Shown piece by piece: positions 26,601 through 41,600 of a stretch of DNA of 64,000 nucleotides. The DNA comes from Anarhynchus alexandrinus (Eukaryota > Chordata > Aves > Charadriiformes > Charadriidae): assembly GCA_008711295.1 (NCBI GenBank), contig VUYV01000036.1, positions 4,684,513 to 4,748,512 of the forward strand. Reading direction: 5' to 3'. Numbering within the stretch: the stretch's first letter is position 1; each line of letters begins with the position of its first letter. The notes beneath the pieces were generated by a model. It was not told where the DNA came from. It did no database searches and saw only the letters and a list, made by a program, of their open reading frames with translations. The position numbers were made by a program, and so were the translations under genes.

Positions 26601-29600
26601 TACTCAATATTGCAGAGAAAAAAAAAACTTCTATTTGGTATAAGAAAAAGGTATGGGTTTTTTGCACATCAAGAATTTAAGTGGCCATTCAAAATAAAGT
26701 TTTCTACAACTGACCATACCTCAGTAAATATGCCATAAAACTTAATTATTATTACAAACATCAATCAGAATTAACAGCGAGTATTTCAGAACAGAATTTA
26801 TCATAAAAATTTGCACATTTGGTTCTTCTCCAACTCTGTAAGGAACACCATAGGTCATGTTTCTGACATGTTGCTTGATTTCACGAAAGTGACTTTTTTT
26901 TTGCTTAAACAGCTTAACAATTCTGAATATAGAACAACTTATTTAAACTGAAAAGAAAAACTGTTAGAACTACATTAAATGTGCAAATTTTCATTACTCC
27001 AGATTAGATGTATGATAACTACCTAAAAGCACAAGTTTGAAATAAATTAACACTTGACAGGGTTGGTTTAGTATGCAAACTTGTCACAGAAACCAAAACA
27101 CTTTTGCATATACTAGTAAGAACTAAACAGATAGAGTTCAAATGACACTCTCTTATTTAGTATGTATTACTACTGCAGCAAATTAATCTCATTACCTAAA
27201 CTAAAAATTTAAAAATACAATAAGAATAACCTATTTAGGTTTTCTGCTTTGTCAAATGAACATTTTCAATAATTATTAAATGCATATTTCTGTTTCATCA
27301 CTCTCTAAATAAGAAAGGCAATGAAGATAAAACGTCTAAAAATATGAATTTCTATAAAAAATAAGACCTTTTAAACATACCCTTTTCCAACATCATTACT
27401 ATATTTCTTGATCAGCAGTTTCTTTCCCATTTTGCTTCCTTGCAAGTACGTGAACTAATAGGCTTTAAGGTTACTACATACTTTGTTACTTTAAGAAAGA
27501 CTGCATAATTATTTTCAAGCTTGTTAATACAGCAAATATTTCTAGACATTAATATTGTATTTGTTTCCTTGATGGAGATTTTCTCCTTAAAGCGCTATTC
27601 AGCTCCTTTATAGCTACACAGTTTTCACCAACTCACTAACCTTCAGCCTGAAAAATGAACAAAAGCTATTAGCCACCTAACAATTCACCAACACTTCTTC
27701 TGCACAATCGTGGTCACACAAAGCAATATTCAGCAGCTATCTGGAACAAAAAAAACCCTTCCTCTTACCCTTAATTTTACCTGCAATGCTATGTTGTCCC
27801 CCCCATTCTCTCACCATAACAAACACCAGTTGCTGGAATACCGTATCCCCCTGTCTGACATTTCAAACAATTTCAAACAATTGTTTCAAACAATTGAAAC
27901 AATTTCAGAATTCGGTATGCCTTCATGTCTGGTTAAGATGTTGCATGCCACATATGAGGACTTTTGTGCAAATTCAGAAGATGCTTGTTTGGTCCTTAAG
28001 GTCTGTATTGATTCAGAGAGGGACAGGGACTCCTCTAAAGTCACCTACACTTAGGCATAAGTTAAGTAAGGTTGGCACTAGTGAGATGAGTTAGAAGAAG
28101 AAACTTGCATGCACGCAATTATTCTTAATTTAGAAACACCTAAATAACCCCCCCTTTACCATGCTGTTTCTTAAGACAGTCTTGTTCTCTCTCTGGCCCC
28201 ATGGATCTTGGGCTACCTGACTGTACCATGGTCCACTTGAAGAATTAAATATATATATAATGAAAAGCAGTGCCTTACTGAAGCTTTCTGTAGCAGAGAC
28301 CATGCCATATTTCTGGGTCTGGAGCAAAGGACCTCCAAAGGTCCCTTCCAGCCTATACAATTCTGGCATAAACAAGGTGTTGAAACTTTCAGAAAAGAAC
28401 AAAAACAGAAGTCACACTGGAGCCACTTGAAAATTGTATTCCAAATCATGAAGAGAAATGTGATGTTTACTATTTTTTAGTAGTTTTGCTCCAACAGGAC
28501 TCATATACGACTAAGCTTTACATAGAGAGTGGTCTTTTGAGATGTTAGAGCTAAATATTGCACACAGAAGCGTGCAACATGCAAAAAGCTGCACAACAAC
28601 CCAGTGACATTTCTTAAACATAATGTTTAATTTAGTGTTTTGCTTTATCTAAAAATTACCTCATTTTGTAGCGGTGCAATAGAGCATGACAAATGCTTGG
28701 GAATCCTGCTGCACTAAGATTCATCTCGGTTTCTATTACTAGTCTGCTTGACTGCCACCGCAATTATTTTTAAGTATTGACACCAGTACTAGATAAACTA
28801 TTCTTTGTTGAGTCCTTTGGAAAAAGGCTGCACGAAAACAGGAGACTAAGCAGCATTAAATAAACCAAAAACAGCATTAAAAATCTGCTATTAAAAAGCC
28901 AAGCAGAAGGGAACAAGTACACAATTTTGTGCATTTATTTTCAGGCAGAGCCTTCAAGGTTACCGGGGCTACTAGTTTTTTTACAACATTCAAAATCGGC
29001 TTAGCAAAATACATGGGTTTATTAAGTGAAGTACGTGATTATAGCAATTCCTAGATATATTTACTTCGGGTCATACATTAGCACCTTCTCATTCAAAATC
29101 ATCTTTATGGTACCAGTTGATTCTTCTGAAACACTGTCCTTGCAAACAGCAGCACATCAAGACATCTTTGATGTCTTACATTTCCATTTTTCACAGTCCT
29201 CACCAATGGCCACTGCACTGTACTTGAAGGTTGTTCTCACTTTGGAGTATCTATCGAAACCAAGCAATGTCCTCTACTTTAAATTATTCTGAGATTATTG
29301 AAAACAGTTTATTTGCAAATATCAGTGAATTAAACTGAGGCTAGAGCAAGCTTCAGGTTGAGGGAGGTGATCCTTCCTTCTATGATTCTATGATTCCCCT
29401 CTACTCAGCACTAGTGAGGCCACACCTGGAGTGCTGTGACCAAGTTCTGGGTTCACCAGTAGGAGAGACACATGGACATACTGGAGCAAGACCAGTGACA
29501 GGCCACAGAGATGATCAAGGGACTGGAGCATCTCTCATATGGGCTGAGAGATCTGGTACTGTTCAGCCTAGAGAAAAGAAGGCTCAGTGGGGTCACATCC

Positions 29601-32600
29601 ATGTATACAGATACACGAAGGGAGGGTGTGCAGAAGCTGGAGCCAGGCTCTTTCCAGTGGTGCCCAGTGACTGGACCAGAGGCAGTGGGCACAAAATGAA
29701 ACACAGGAGGCTCCACCTAGACATCAGGAAACACTTTTTCACTGTGAGGGTGACTCAGCACTGGCACAGGTTGCCCAGAGATATTCAAAAGCTGCCTGGA
29801 TACGGGCCTGGGCAATCTGTGCTAAGTGACACCTGCTTAAGCAGGGAGTTGGACAGGATGACCTCCAGAATTCCTTTCCAACCTCAACCATTCTGCGATT
29901 CTGTGATTCTCTCAAGTGAGAGAGCATGCAGGAATTGTCAGCTATTTTATTAACTCTTGGCAGATGTTTTTGCCAAGGCTGAAGGCCTTTTCATGCTTTC
30001 AGGTACCCTAACTAATAATCTCTTAATTTTCCCAGTGGAAGAGGCTACTGTGGACTACTGTGATTGCTCAGGGGCTCATCCATCTTTGCTGGTGTGATGC
30101 CTAACGCATAGAAACACTGTTTCAGGATTGGTTTTGTAGCAACAAGCCCTTTCCTTTACGAGTAATCATTGCTTCTTACTGGATTTTGCCTCATCTGTAT
30201 CTACCATAGCCTCTTCTTGAAGCTCTCTCTGAGAGATCTTTTCCTAAGCAGCTCTTCAGATTGCTTCAGTAATTAAGTGCAAGTATCTTCTGCAGGAGTA
30301 TTATGCAATATTCATACTCCATACTTAATAAAAGGAACCGGGGTGGGGGGGAATCAAGTTCAACTGCAGGAGAGGTAATAGTTGCTATGAGGATCCCCTG
30401 AGAGGCATGCCATGCTGATAGTATGAGAAGGTGAATACTTAACAGGAGTCAAGAAAGAATGGACTAAGGTCAAGAGTAGCTTTCTTCTACTGACTAATCA
30501 GAATTTCTATTTCTATTCTTCTGAAAAGACTGCGTGATACATAGGAGACTAAGACAAATGCTAGTCCTTCATAAAATATCTGAATTTTGACTTAATATTT
30601 AGAAAGTAGACTAATTGTCAAAATATTCGATAACCACATGGATAACATTTTCTTAAGACCTGTATTGACTGCATAGTATTAAAAGTATGGAAGACAAACA
30701 CATGTGTCTGTGCACTAAAAATTGATAAAGTTGCTATCATGGAAACAATTCCCTCTAAGTTTCTGCTCTGATTCAATTATCTATTTAGTATCCAGTGATG
30801 GATGACTGCCAATTTTATACCCCAAATCAAGCTACATCTAAATCCTGCCTGCTGTACATCTACAATACCATAAAAACACACTATGACAACACGGCACTAA
30901 AGCCTTACCCATAAGTAGCCCTTAGGTAACAACATAAATCTCCTTCCAGTATCTACAGAGCAAATATTTATAAAATAGTTAGGAACTTCCCATAACTTTA
31001 CATCTAACAAAATGAACAGTTGAGAAATTATGTCTACAGAAAGAAGAATAGTCTCTTTCCTTTTTAAACAATTAAACTATTCCTGGTAATACAGAAATGA
31101 ATATTTGGATCTTCACTTAATTTCTACAAACATTCACTAGAAGTCAGTTGGTTTGAAATCTGAGGATACAACTATATATGCTGGTAATCCGCACATATCT
31201 CCACACTGCAACTTGGTTAACTTTAACATTTTGTACTAAAAAAACATCACAAACAAAATTCAAAAGCAGACAACTGTGGAGAAGACCAGGCCATCTGTAA
31301 TTTATTATTATTTTAAAGCAAGCAAGTGCATCAGCCTGCTTTAATAATTTTATGTAATGTAATTTTCTTAGATTCACACTGAGCTGATGCCTTCATCAGT
31401 GGAAGCTGCACCAGCCAGTCTGCTTGTAATTCATAGAGATACTAGCTATGATTTAATAAATCTTGTTCATTTTCCTACCATCAGGAAATGGTAGGATTAA
31501 TCACTTATCAAGCTTGTTCATTTTCCCACCACTTCATCTCTACAATTTTGAAGTATTTTCCAGTTCATAAGGTTTCAGTGGAATAATTTTTCCAAAAATT
31601 TGTACCAAAGTTTTGAGTTTTCTTTTGCTCAAATCCTTGACTACATCCTTACAAGATCAAAAGAACATACGTGTAGAAAACTTCTCAATTTACCTAAAAT
31701 GAGAACGTTCTCTATTCCATCATGAAAGAGTAACTTGTAATTCAACATCCTACATTTAATGTTGCATTGCTGTTTCTCCCCCGTTCTTTACTCATTTTGT
31801 GCAAAAATAAAACCTGTTTGAGGTTTAATTTGAAAAATAGGGTAAGGACACTAGTTTAGGCCAGAAAAAAAATAAATAGATGTCTCTACTAGTTCTCAAT
31901 TTAAAAAACAAAGCTCAGTTTTATACAAACTGAACTCTCATAATGCATTGCTCTCAATATACCACTAATAACACCATGCTAGTTCAATCTAATTTATGTG
32001 AAACACTTTTCTTGAGTTAGTTGAAACCAAATAAATCAGCAAGTAACACTACTAACTACTCTATTCACACATCAAGTTCTAGGGTTGATTTTACCGCTTT
32101 GTTTCTCTCTCGTACGTTACACTAAACCAAATTTTCCAGTAAATAAGGACATTTCCTTGACAAGGACAAGAGAACTGAAATCTACTTTATACCATATATT
32201 TTGCAAACTAATTGCTTGTATGGGTCTGGCTGGGATGGAGTCAACTTTCTTCATAGCAGTCAGTATGGTGCTATGGTTTTGATTTGTGGCTAAACCAGTG
32301 TTGATGAAACACCAGTGTTTTGGCTATTACTGAGCAGTGCTTGCACAGTATCGCGGCTTTTTCTTTTTTCCCCGCTCTTCCCTCACAGTGAGTAGGCTGG
32401 GGCTGAGAAAGAAGTTAGGAGGGGACATAGCCAGGGCAGCTGACCTGAATTGACTGATGAGATATTCCATACCATATGACATTGTGCCTTCTGAACTCAG
32501 CCCATGAACACATGCGATACTGACATAATAACAACCCCATCATCTTAGTTTTGCTACTTTCATGCAATCATATTTCTATCAGCCTTTGTTTCACTAGTTA

Positions 32601-35600
32601 AAACAAGTCAACCTCTAAGCCCCTCTTGTTTAATAAATTCAGGGACTATACACATGCACACACACACATATATTGTATATATACACACATACAGACAGCA
32701 ATATTTCACCGTTGTTGGGCCATTTTCTTCATAACCACCTTCTCTTCCCTTTCTCTATCATTCTATAGACTTCGCCAAGCAGATACAAGGAGCACATTAG
32801 TCAAGTGAATCAACCTATTTATGGAACTTGCCCTACAAATCATAGTGATTCACAAGTTCTGCTTTCTCATTGAGGTTTAGTGTACACAAGCCTCAATACC
32901 CTGAATCTGAGCATTATAGTTTTGCAGTAGACTCATCCAAAGGTGAACTCCCACTCCCTGGAACAGGCAGCTATATTTTCTCCCAGAGACTTAGGCAGCG
33001 AGTCTGCAGGAGATGGGATTGTGAAGAACATTAAGGAACACCTGAAGCATATGTCGTATACTGTAGGAAGTCCAGTGTCTCAGTCAGGCATTTCATCAGA
33101 TTGTGGTCAGCCAGTTATTTTTGGAGATAACCATTACATGAGTAATTCATTCTGCTTCAGAGAAAAGAAAAATAATGAAAGCATTGCCAAGTCAATCCTC
33201 CTCCTTCCTCTGTACAAAGATTACAGTACAGCACGTACGATGTTGTCTACAAGGTATGGTTATCTCTTGGGCAAGACAAAAAGGAGGGTCAGTACCACCA
33301 TGACTGATAGCCACACATCTATTAAATTCACATATGTAACAGGATGCTATGAGGTCTATTGCTGGTGTTACCCATGCTCCTTTCCTGTGAAACAACAGCT
33401 TGTCCTTTCCTGACTCTCAGCACTGTGCCCATACGCATGTTTGGCTACTCAGTGTAGAAGTAGATGGGTAGAAGACAAGCAGGAAGTGGAAAGCTTTATG
33501 CCAGCCTCCATGGTTGCCAGGACAGACAACATAGGTGAGGGTCTTATGATATGTGTTAAACTTTGAAGGAGAAAAAATCCAAGAATATTCAGATCTATCA
33601 GCAACTACATTGCTCTTCAGTTATCCCCATTCTCTTTTTTAAATTATTACTGTAACAAAATAGGAAATCAATACAAGTTTGTAAAACGATTAAGGACACT
33701 GCAATCCTTTCAGAACGTTTTTTAATATGACTATAGACTCCAGATCCTATGGTCCGTCTGAACTCTGTTTTCGGGCTACTCTTCTGCACATCCCTGTTCA
33801 CCAGATTACTCTCCTCTGACAGAGGCAGTTGAGGACATTTTGCAAAAGAATTGACAACAGTGAAACAAGCTTCTTTGGCAACACCAGGTTCAAAAGTGCT
33901 AGCATGCACTGAAAATACTGTGGTTATTTTTGACTGTAAATGAGTGAGTTTGGGGAAAAAAAGAATAATGTTAGATAATTCAGGTTTCCATTTTCTGCTT
34001 CTGTAACCTCATACCAATTACTTTCATATGTACAAACTTTAAGAGTATACAGTTCTAAAAGACATATGACACCTAATAGAAATGTAAATCCCAAAATACT
34101 TTAAAAACAAGTGGAACTTTTGCTGAATTCACTACTACAAGATATTAATGTAAATAATTCAGCAGGTTTCAACACCAGCATTTAGGATTAACATTGACCT
34201 TACTCTCATTTACGTTCCCTGAGAGCATTAGAAGGGGTAGCATACATGGTGCAAGATGTAAGCCACATGACTAATAGCTCTGAAGTAGAAAAACTCTCCA
34301 GTCAGAGCACTCATAAGTTACTACTGTAAATATCTCTCCAACTTAGAAGCAAAATATCAGTCACTGTCAAAAATCTCATCCATCAGCTGTCCAGTCCAGT
34401 TATCTGCTCCTATTTTCATACTTTAATATTGCACACACACAAAAAATACTTCTCTGCACATTTTCCTCAATTTTCTACTTCAATGAAAAATTCATATGAC
34501 TTTAGAATTCAGTCTGTTTCATATACATCCCGCTACCCAGGCATTTCTTATTTCTATACCCTACCTTAACTACAAGAAGCTTTATGAAAGCTGGAGATCC
34601 ATCATATAATTTAGTGAAAAGCACCTCTAAGTTACTTAAAAACAACTTGCAGTTTACTCACTGGAGCTCATAGACGCTTCTATGGTTACTAAACAAAAGT
34701 CTTCCTTTGCTCTTATTAGGTAGGAATTGTATGTCTTGTGCATAAAGTAATTGGATTTCTTCCCTCTTCATTACCCGCTTGCAATAAAACTTGCAAGACA
34801 GCATAAACATTGGAGAATTCCCATATGAGAAAATAATGTTAGTAATTTCCTATAAGCTTGCAATAGGTTTGTAGATATGATATTTCCTGACAGCTCATAT
34901 ACTTTTACTGTAAGAGTTAGTTTAGTTCTTATCTATTTAAAGCATTACTCACGTAGGTATCTTTTAAAGAACATTTTTACAACTTTTGTATCTGACATGT
35001 AAATAAGTAAAAACTAATCCTTTCATAGTATTTAATCACATTAAAGGTAAAACGTATTGTTTTGTTTACCCTCCTATAAGATACTAAAGGGTTTTTTTCA
35101 GACTTGTAACTAAATATGAAGAAATCTAGAAATCAGACTAACTCTTCACAACTTAGGATACAACTTAGAATCACAGAACGGTCAGGGTTGGAAGGGACCT
35201 CTGGAGATCATCTAGTCCAACCCCCCTGCCAGAGCAGGGTCACCTACAGCAGGTGACAAACTTCTATTCGGCATAACTAGCAAAAAAGCCAGAAAACAAG
35301 TATACTATATTGAACCACAAGATATACTACTATCATTATGAAGTTGTACAGACTACAGCAACTTTGCAAGGAAACTGATGCATTTCTAATCAAGAGAAAA
35401 AAAACCTGCATATCAACCAAAACAAGCTGCCAGTCCTATTCATAAAACTAGAATTACCTCAAATAAACAGCTAACCCAAGGGGGAAATGCACGTTTATTA
35501 TTTAAGAGTCTATTGTGATTATTCCAATGAATCACTCTCAGACACTGAACTACTCACACTGATGTAGGTAAGCTAATTTAAGGCACTCATACCAAGCTAA

Positions 35601-38600
35601 CCAACAAAACTGAATTGCCTTTTCTTTTTTTTTTTTTTTTTTCTCTAAAATAGCATTCTGTACACATGAAGGTCATTCAGTTGAAACATACTCCTGAAAG
35701 AAAACATTTTTAAGTCATCCTTGGTCTACATCTCCACTTTCAAAACCTGGGTATATGGATTTCATTAGATTTTCACAGTTAGGGCAAGGTACTTGTACAA
35801 GATTACGTAAAATGTGTTATATCTTTAGTCATTTGAATTAAAATCTTCATGGCAGAACTAACAGACAGCAGTACCATACTCTTATTCCATTAATATGATT
35901 TTATTTGGGTCTAGGCTAATATGCTAATAATATCTATGGAAAGTGGATTAAGACTATTCCTTTGTTATTACGTATTGATCACCCAGTACTACCACTTTAT
36001 TTTAACTGAATTTAAAAATGTTAGCTCAGATCTCATTTACTTTAGTCGATGTATTCCAAGAAGGCTTAAAACCTTTCATGTCTCATACTTAGCTGAATCA
36101 GTTTAGCTCCTTTTCTAATGCATCAGACATTCTCAGAGGCCCTTTTGCCTTGCTCAACACAAGGTACGCAACTGTAGAAGCATAATTTCCTAAAATGAAG
36201 TTGTCTTTCTTTTTATACTCACTGCTGAGACTATGGCAGAAAATCAAAGATTAAATGTTTCTTTTAAAATTCTTGTATTCATGTATTAAATCTATATAAT
36301 AACAACCATATTTGAGATACTAGTTGTATGCATTCATTTTCAAAAATATTATGTTCTTAAAGCTGACAAGTTCAGAACAGGGTCTGAAAAAAGAGGGCAA
36401 GCTCTTTCACCTAAGTTTGGCACTTGAAGAAAAGTGTTAAAAGATTGCAGGGTGATTGCTAGGTAACAGTCACAACAAGTAGGAACCTAAAGCCAAGCTG
36501 GAAATGGCAAGAATGCAGACAAGGACAGTCACATAGTCTGAGTGCAGAGGTATCAGTTTTCTAGGGATTCTGGGGGCAAAGATTTGAGCAGAGTTTGCTG
36601 CAGCTCTAAATCTTTGAAATGACTGCATTTGAGCCCAGAAGCAAGGACCTGTTTACAAGGACACAAAAGGCTGAGGGAAAGGCTGTTTATCAACCCTTTC
36701 CTATTTTGTGTTATCTTGTCATGGAACTTGATTTAGATAAAACCCAAGCATTCTACTTTTAATCCAATAAGACCCATTTTTAAAATCATTTAGAAGAAAC
36801 CATTACAAAGTAGAAAATCTAGGCAGATCTTAAAGCTGTAGCTGATCCAGTGTCCCATTACAACATCTATAAATCCGATTAGGGTCGAAGCATTCCAATG
36901 CACCTCAGTTTGCAAGCTGTGAAATGCAATAAACACAGTTTGTATTTTTATAAGCTGTTTTAAAAACATCTTCAGTTTTAGAACCACATATTATGGTTAT
37001 ATGAACTCAGCTTTCATATTTCTACTCCATTTCTAGTGAGCTAATTAGCCTGCGCAACACTACAATAATGCAGCTATATTAGTTCCAGTTCCTCATTAAA
37101 CTGTTTTCTTTTATAACTTTTCTTCTAAAAACCTTTCGAGTCATATGTAATATAACATCAGTGTACCCAATCAGAACTAAGAGGTACATATTCGTAATTC
37201 CTTCTTCACACATCTCCAGACAAGAATGAGCTGTTTCAGGCAGGGCAACTGACTGAGCTCACAGTGAAAAAAGACTCCAATACAAGCATTGCTTTCCATC
37301 CTTATTCATGAAGGTATGGTTTGCATTCTTTTCCGTGACTATAACAACCGTACTTTTTTGCTGAAAAATGCTTTTTACATGAAACCTAAGTTCATCCAGT
37401 ATCAAGACCCTACAGCAGTAAGGTGACTGGCCTTAGCCTGTCACCAGCTCAGACCTTGGATCTTTCCAGATGCTGATACCCTCTCACTGGCTTAGTCCAG
37501 CATGAAATTTGCTAGCAGTTACACACGTGTGTGAGTACAATATGGGTGTCTCCAGTAGCTGGTCTAGATGCTGGTCTCCAGTTGTTGGACCTTATGTTCC
37601 TCAAACCTGCCATCTCCTTCCAGCGGCTGACACCAACCTCTTATCCTTCTTGTCTGGTAGTCCAGCTTGAAGTTTGCTAGTGCTTACACACAGACACTGA
37701 AGAGACAAACAGACTCACACACAATATGGTTGCAAATAGAATTTGGCAAGAATATAGGATAGCCTGCAGTGATCAAGTGCAGGGCTCAGACAAGCATACT
37801 GCCCAGCAACCTGCATATATGTGACTGGCCCTTTTTATCCCCTTCCTCTCTGCTTCCTCACGCTTGTTCCACCCCAATCCACCTTGATTCCTCCATTTCC
37901 CTGCTTTTGGTCTGTCCCCTAAACATCCCCTAATAAGCTTCATACCATATTCTCTGCCAAATCCTCGAATTCTTTTCTCTCTGCACCCCATAGTAAGTCC
38001 TATAGCCTAGAGTGCAATCACCCCTTACTTGCCTGGGGCTCCTGGAAGAGAATCTCTTTCCTTGACCCACCTCACCACTCTCCTTCAATGGACCAAAGAG
38101 AAACACATCACTGTGCTCTGTTTTCACGCATTAGATTACTCTGGTTCTCGTCCCTATCATTGCTCCTCTGATTCTTGCTGTCTTTATGTTTTAGTCACAT
38201 AGTCTAACAGCATCACACTGAATATTGTTTCATATAAACCACCTCTGAATTAGAACTTTCCCTAATGGAGTTCTGTTTCTTGTGTTAGACTCTGTACTGG
38301 CATCTTTTCTACCATTATAGCAAGCAGTACGACATAAACCCTTTGTAAGGTCTCAGCATACTATGTCTATAGAGATACATTTAAAAAAAGCCTCTGAATT
38401 AGCTCCATGGAAATTCAGTCCTGTCACTGACAGCTAACCAGACTGAAATAACACCATAGGTTAATTTTTCTTACTTCTCTATCGGCTTGTTGCTTTTCTT
38501 TTGCTGCTATAGAAGTTAGGAGCAAATTGACTGGTACTTTATCATCCTCATATACAAATACATCATTCTGTTTCACAAATGCAGAATTTAGTAAGAGAGA

Positions 38601-41600
38601 GAAATGTTTAATAAGTACTTATGCATCATTAGCTGTTCATGTCTACGACCATTAGCTGTATTAGTTTCTTCTGCCAGTCAGTTTGGGGTTTTTTTTCCCT
38701 CCTCAGTTTTGTTCTCATTTCAAAGTTAACCACTTTGAAACAATTACTTTAGAAGCTAATTAATTTTAACCTAATTAATTTTAGAAGCTAATTAATTTTA
38801 AGCAATACCAAAATGGATTTCCCTTTACTTAAGTAAACTCCTTTTTGTCTTCGCTCTCCATATCATCGTAATCTTTAACACCAACTATCAAGAAGCATTC
38901 TAGCCACAATCCAGTCTAACAGTCTACATCTCAACTGGAAATGAGTCAAACTTCTTTCTGCTTTTATTCCTCCAGTTTAAATAATGTGAACCTATATGAA
39001 ATTTCTGGGTATTCTGAAAACTTGTATTTAAATCATCCTTACAAAACATAAGGATCGCTAAAACTTTTTAGATTTACATGCCCACATGCAAAGCTTCAAA
39101 GATTCTGAACTTTTACAACTGACCCTTCAGAGTGATATTACAAGGGCTCTGACTTGCTTGTTCAGGCACCCATTTCAACATCTATGCTGAGATCCAACCA
39201 AACCAATTTCTTTTACACCACTAAAATAGTCCATGTTTAAACAAAGGAAAAAGATATATCAATATCTACTTACAGTGTAAACTGAGGATTAAGTATACAA
39301 GACCCCAAAAAAATGTGTAGGTTATTTTGAGCAGAAGTTACCCATGTTACTACACAGTGTAAAATACACTATCTGCCCAGCAGGCAAGCCTGCAGCATTT
39401 TACTTGACATGAACTACAACATTCTCAAGTTGAGAGAGACCATACTTGCTGAGGAGCTGAAGCACGTTCCAGCTTAAGCACAGTAAAATGAAACAGAACA
39501 CACAAAGACACTTGATTGCTTTGCTCATGCTCCAACACTTGCATTATTTTAGGAAAATAAAGGAAGCTTCTTATTCAAAACAAGATATTTTGAGTGACAT
39601 TATTTAAACTAAATGTCTTTTTCCCACTATCAACTTCATCTCATCCAATCCTTACCCTTCTTTACATTCAGCTCCATGTATCAGTACCACTTCTGTAAAA
39701 ATGTCATGTTTTTTGTTCTTGTGTATTTGATTGATTGTACACAATCTCCTAACTAGTACTATAATTTTTATAAAACTTTTGAGATCAGATTGTATATTTG
39801 CACTTCAGTCATGCATGCTCCTGTGGTTTCAAATGTCTCCGAATGAATAAGACTTGGTCATGTAGATGTTTTTATCTAAAGATAGCATCCATCCATGAAT
39901 AAGGCTGATTTAGTTCATGCTTATTTAAATGTGCCCACTTTTTTTTCGTTCAATATGCACATAAGTATATGCAGATGTTGCCTTCCTAATTGTCTCAAAG
40001 TCACCAGGAAAAAAGGTGAAGCTTATCACAAGCAAGCAGGAGAAACCTGAAAATGCCATCTGTTAATAAGTATTATCAACTGAAAACCCAGGGCAGTTTT
40101 GGGTTTTGAGCCTGCATGGAGCAAAAATATAACTGAGGATCAATTAAAACTAAGCACACTTAACAATATCTTTTTGTTGAAAATACTTTGGCAAGTTAAA
40201 CAAAGGCCAATTTAACCAAAGCAGCCCAAAACCTAGCTTGTTCTCATAGTTTTAATATTCCATTTCTACAGAATTATTAAAAAAAGACCCAAACAATCCA
40301 CATTAAAATACTGTTCTGCTGCAGACCAGGGTTGAGAGGATCAGCCCCACACAGAGAACACAAACTGGGCTGAGGAAAAAAACATGATACCTTTCCTGTA
40401 GGTTGTCTGCTTTTCCAACACTAAAAAGACAGATACCCTTCTTCCCATCTGACAAAAAAAAAGGTTGTCTTTCAATTCATCCTACTTGCAATATCTATTT
40501 CTTGATTTCTTTGTCTACAACTCCCAATACGTAATACAAGCCACGACAGATTAATTTCATTAAGTAAGACTATTTTTTCAAGGCAATCGTCAAACATAAG
40601 GAGTTCTTTGTTACCTGCAAAGGGAATGAATCACACAGTTCTGGGAAGAATCTAATTTGATTTGCCTTTCTCCAGATTAGCATTAGAAGCAACCAAAGAA
40701 CCCAAAAGAATCTGATCTCTTCCATAAGACTGAAAAGGTATGATTAGAAATGTAAAACCAGGCTGGGACAGGTCCATGAAATGCAGACTGAGTGAACAAG
40801 AAGCCTTAAAACCCTTCACTCTCTGTGGAGGTAGGAGGCAGGGAAACAGGTTGTCCTCAGTCTCGTCACATACTGCTAACTCCTGAGCTTTAACTCGTAC
40901 CTACTCAGTCTGAATTCATGAAAACAAGGACTAAGAGGATAAACAAGACTATGCATTCAACCAGAGGACAAAACATGTTTCCATTTTCTGTTCCTCTGAT
41001 ATACACTTGATTGCTTATATATTAGCATTTAAATTTATATAAAAATAAATTTATATTTAAAATTATATAAATAAATTTATATAAAGAAAAAACATTAAAA
41101 AATGAAGTCACTCAGAAAGGTAAATAATGTTTAGAAGTCTAGTGAAACATACTATTAACAACTATTCAAGTGATTTAGCAAATATATCATCAAAATAAAG
41201 AAAACATTTAGAATATGTAGAACGTAATTCTACATTTAAATTATCATTCAGATCAATATTTGTAGAGTCCACTTATTCCTACAGCTTAAAAGTAAACACC
41301 TAAATATATCACTTCCACCAAACTGGTGTTTAAGTGGACAAAAAGAATTTTTCAGGCTTTCATTCTTCCACCCATTCTCACGACAATGAATACTAGAGCA
41401 CTATTTGCTCCAGCTTATTTCTCCTTGTACAAAATTATTAGGATGATAATTTGGAAAACTTCGGGTAAGTAAAAAACATCCCCAGAGAACTAATAGGGAC
41501 TGATAGTTCCTTTTGTCTCACTTGTCCAGACAGGTTGATTTCTGTGGGAGATTTAGCTGTCTCTAGGGGAAAACAAACAAACAAACACACACTGCCCTAA

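Noticed and set aside
27710..28054. 114-codon + strand frame
   Set aside because: Passes through a TTTCAAACAA tandem repeat, has no recognised domain and no splice context; most likely chance.
29390..29953. 187-codon + strand open frame
   Set aside because: It covers the non-coding 3' part of a CR1 copy. The frame is accidental and ends in host sequence.
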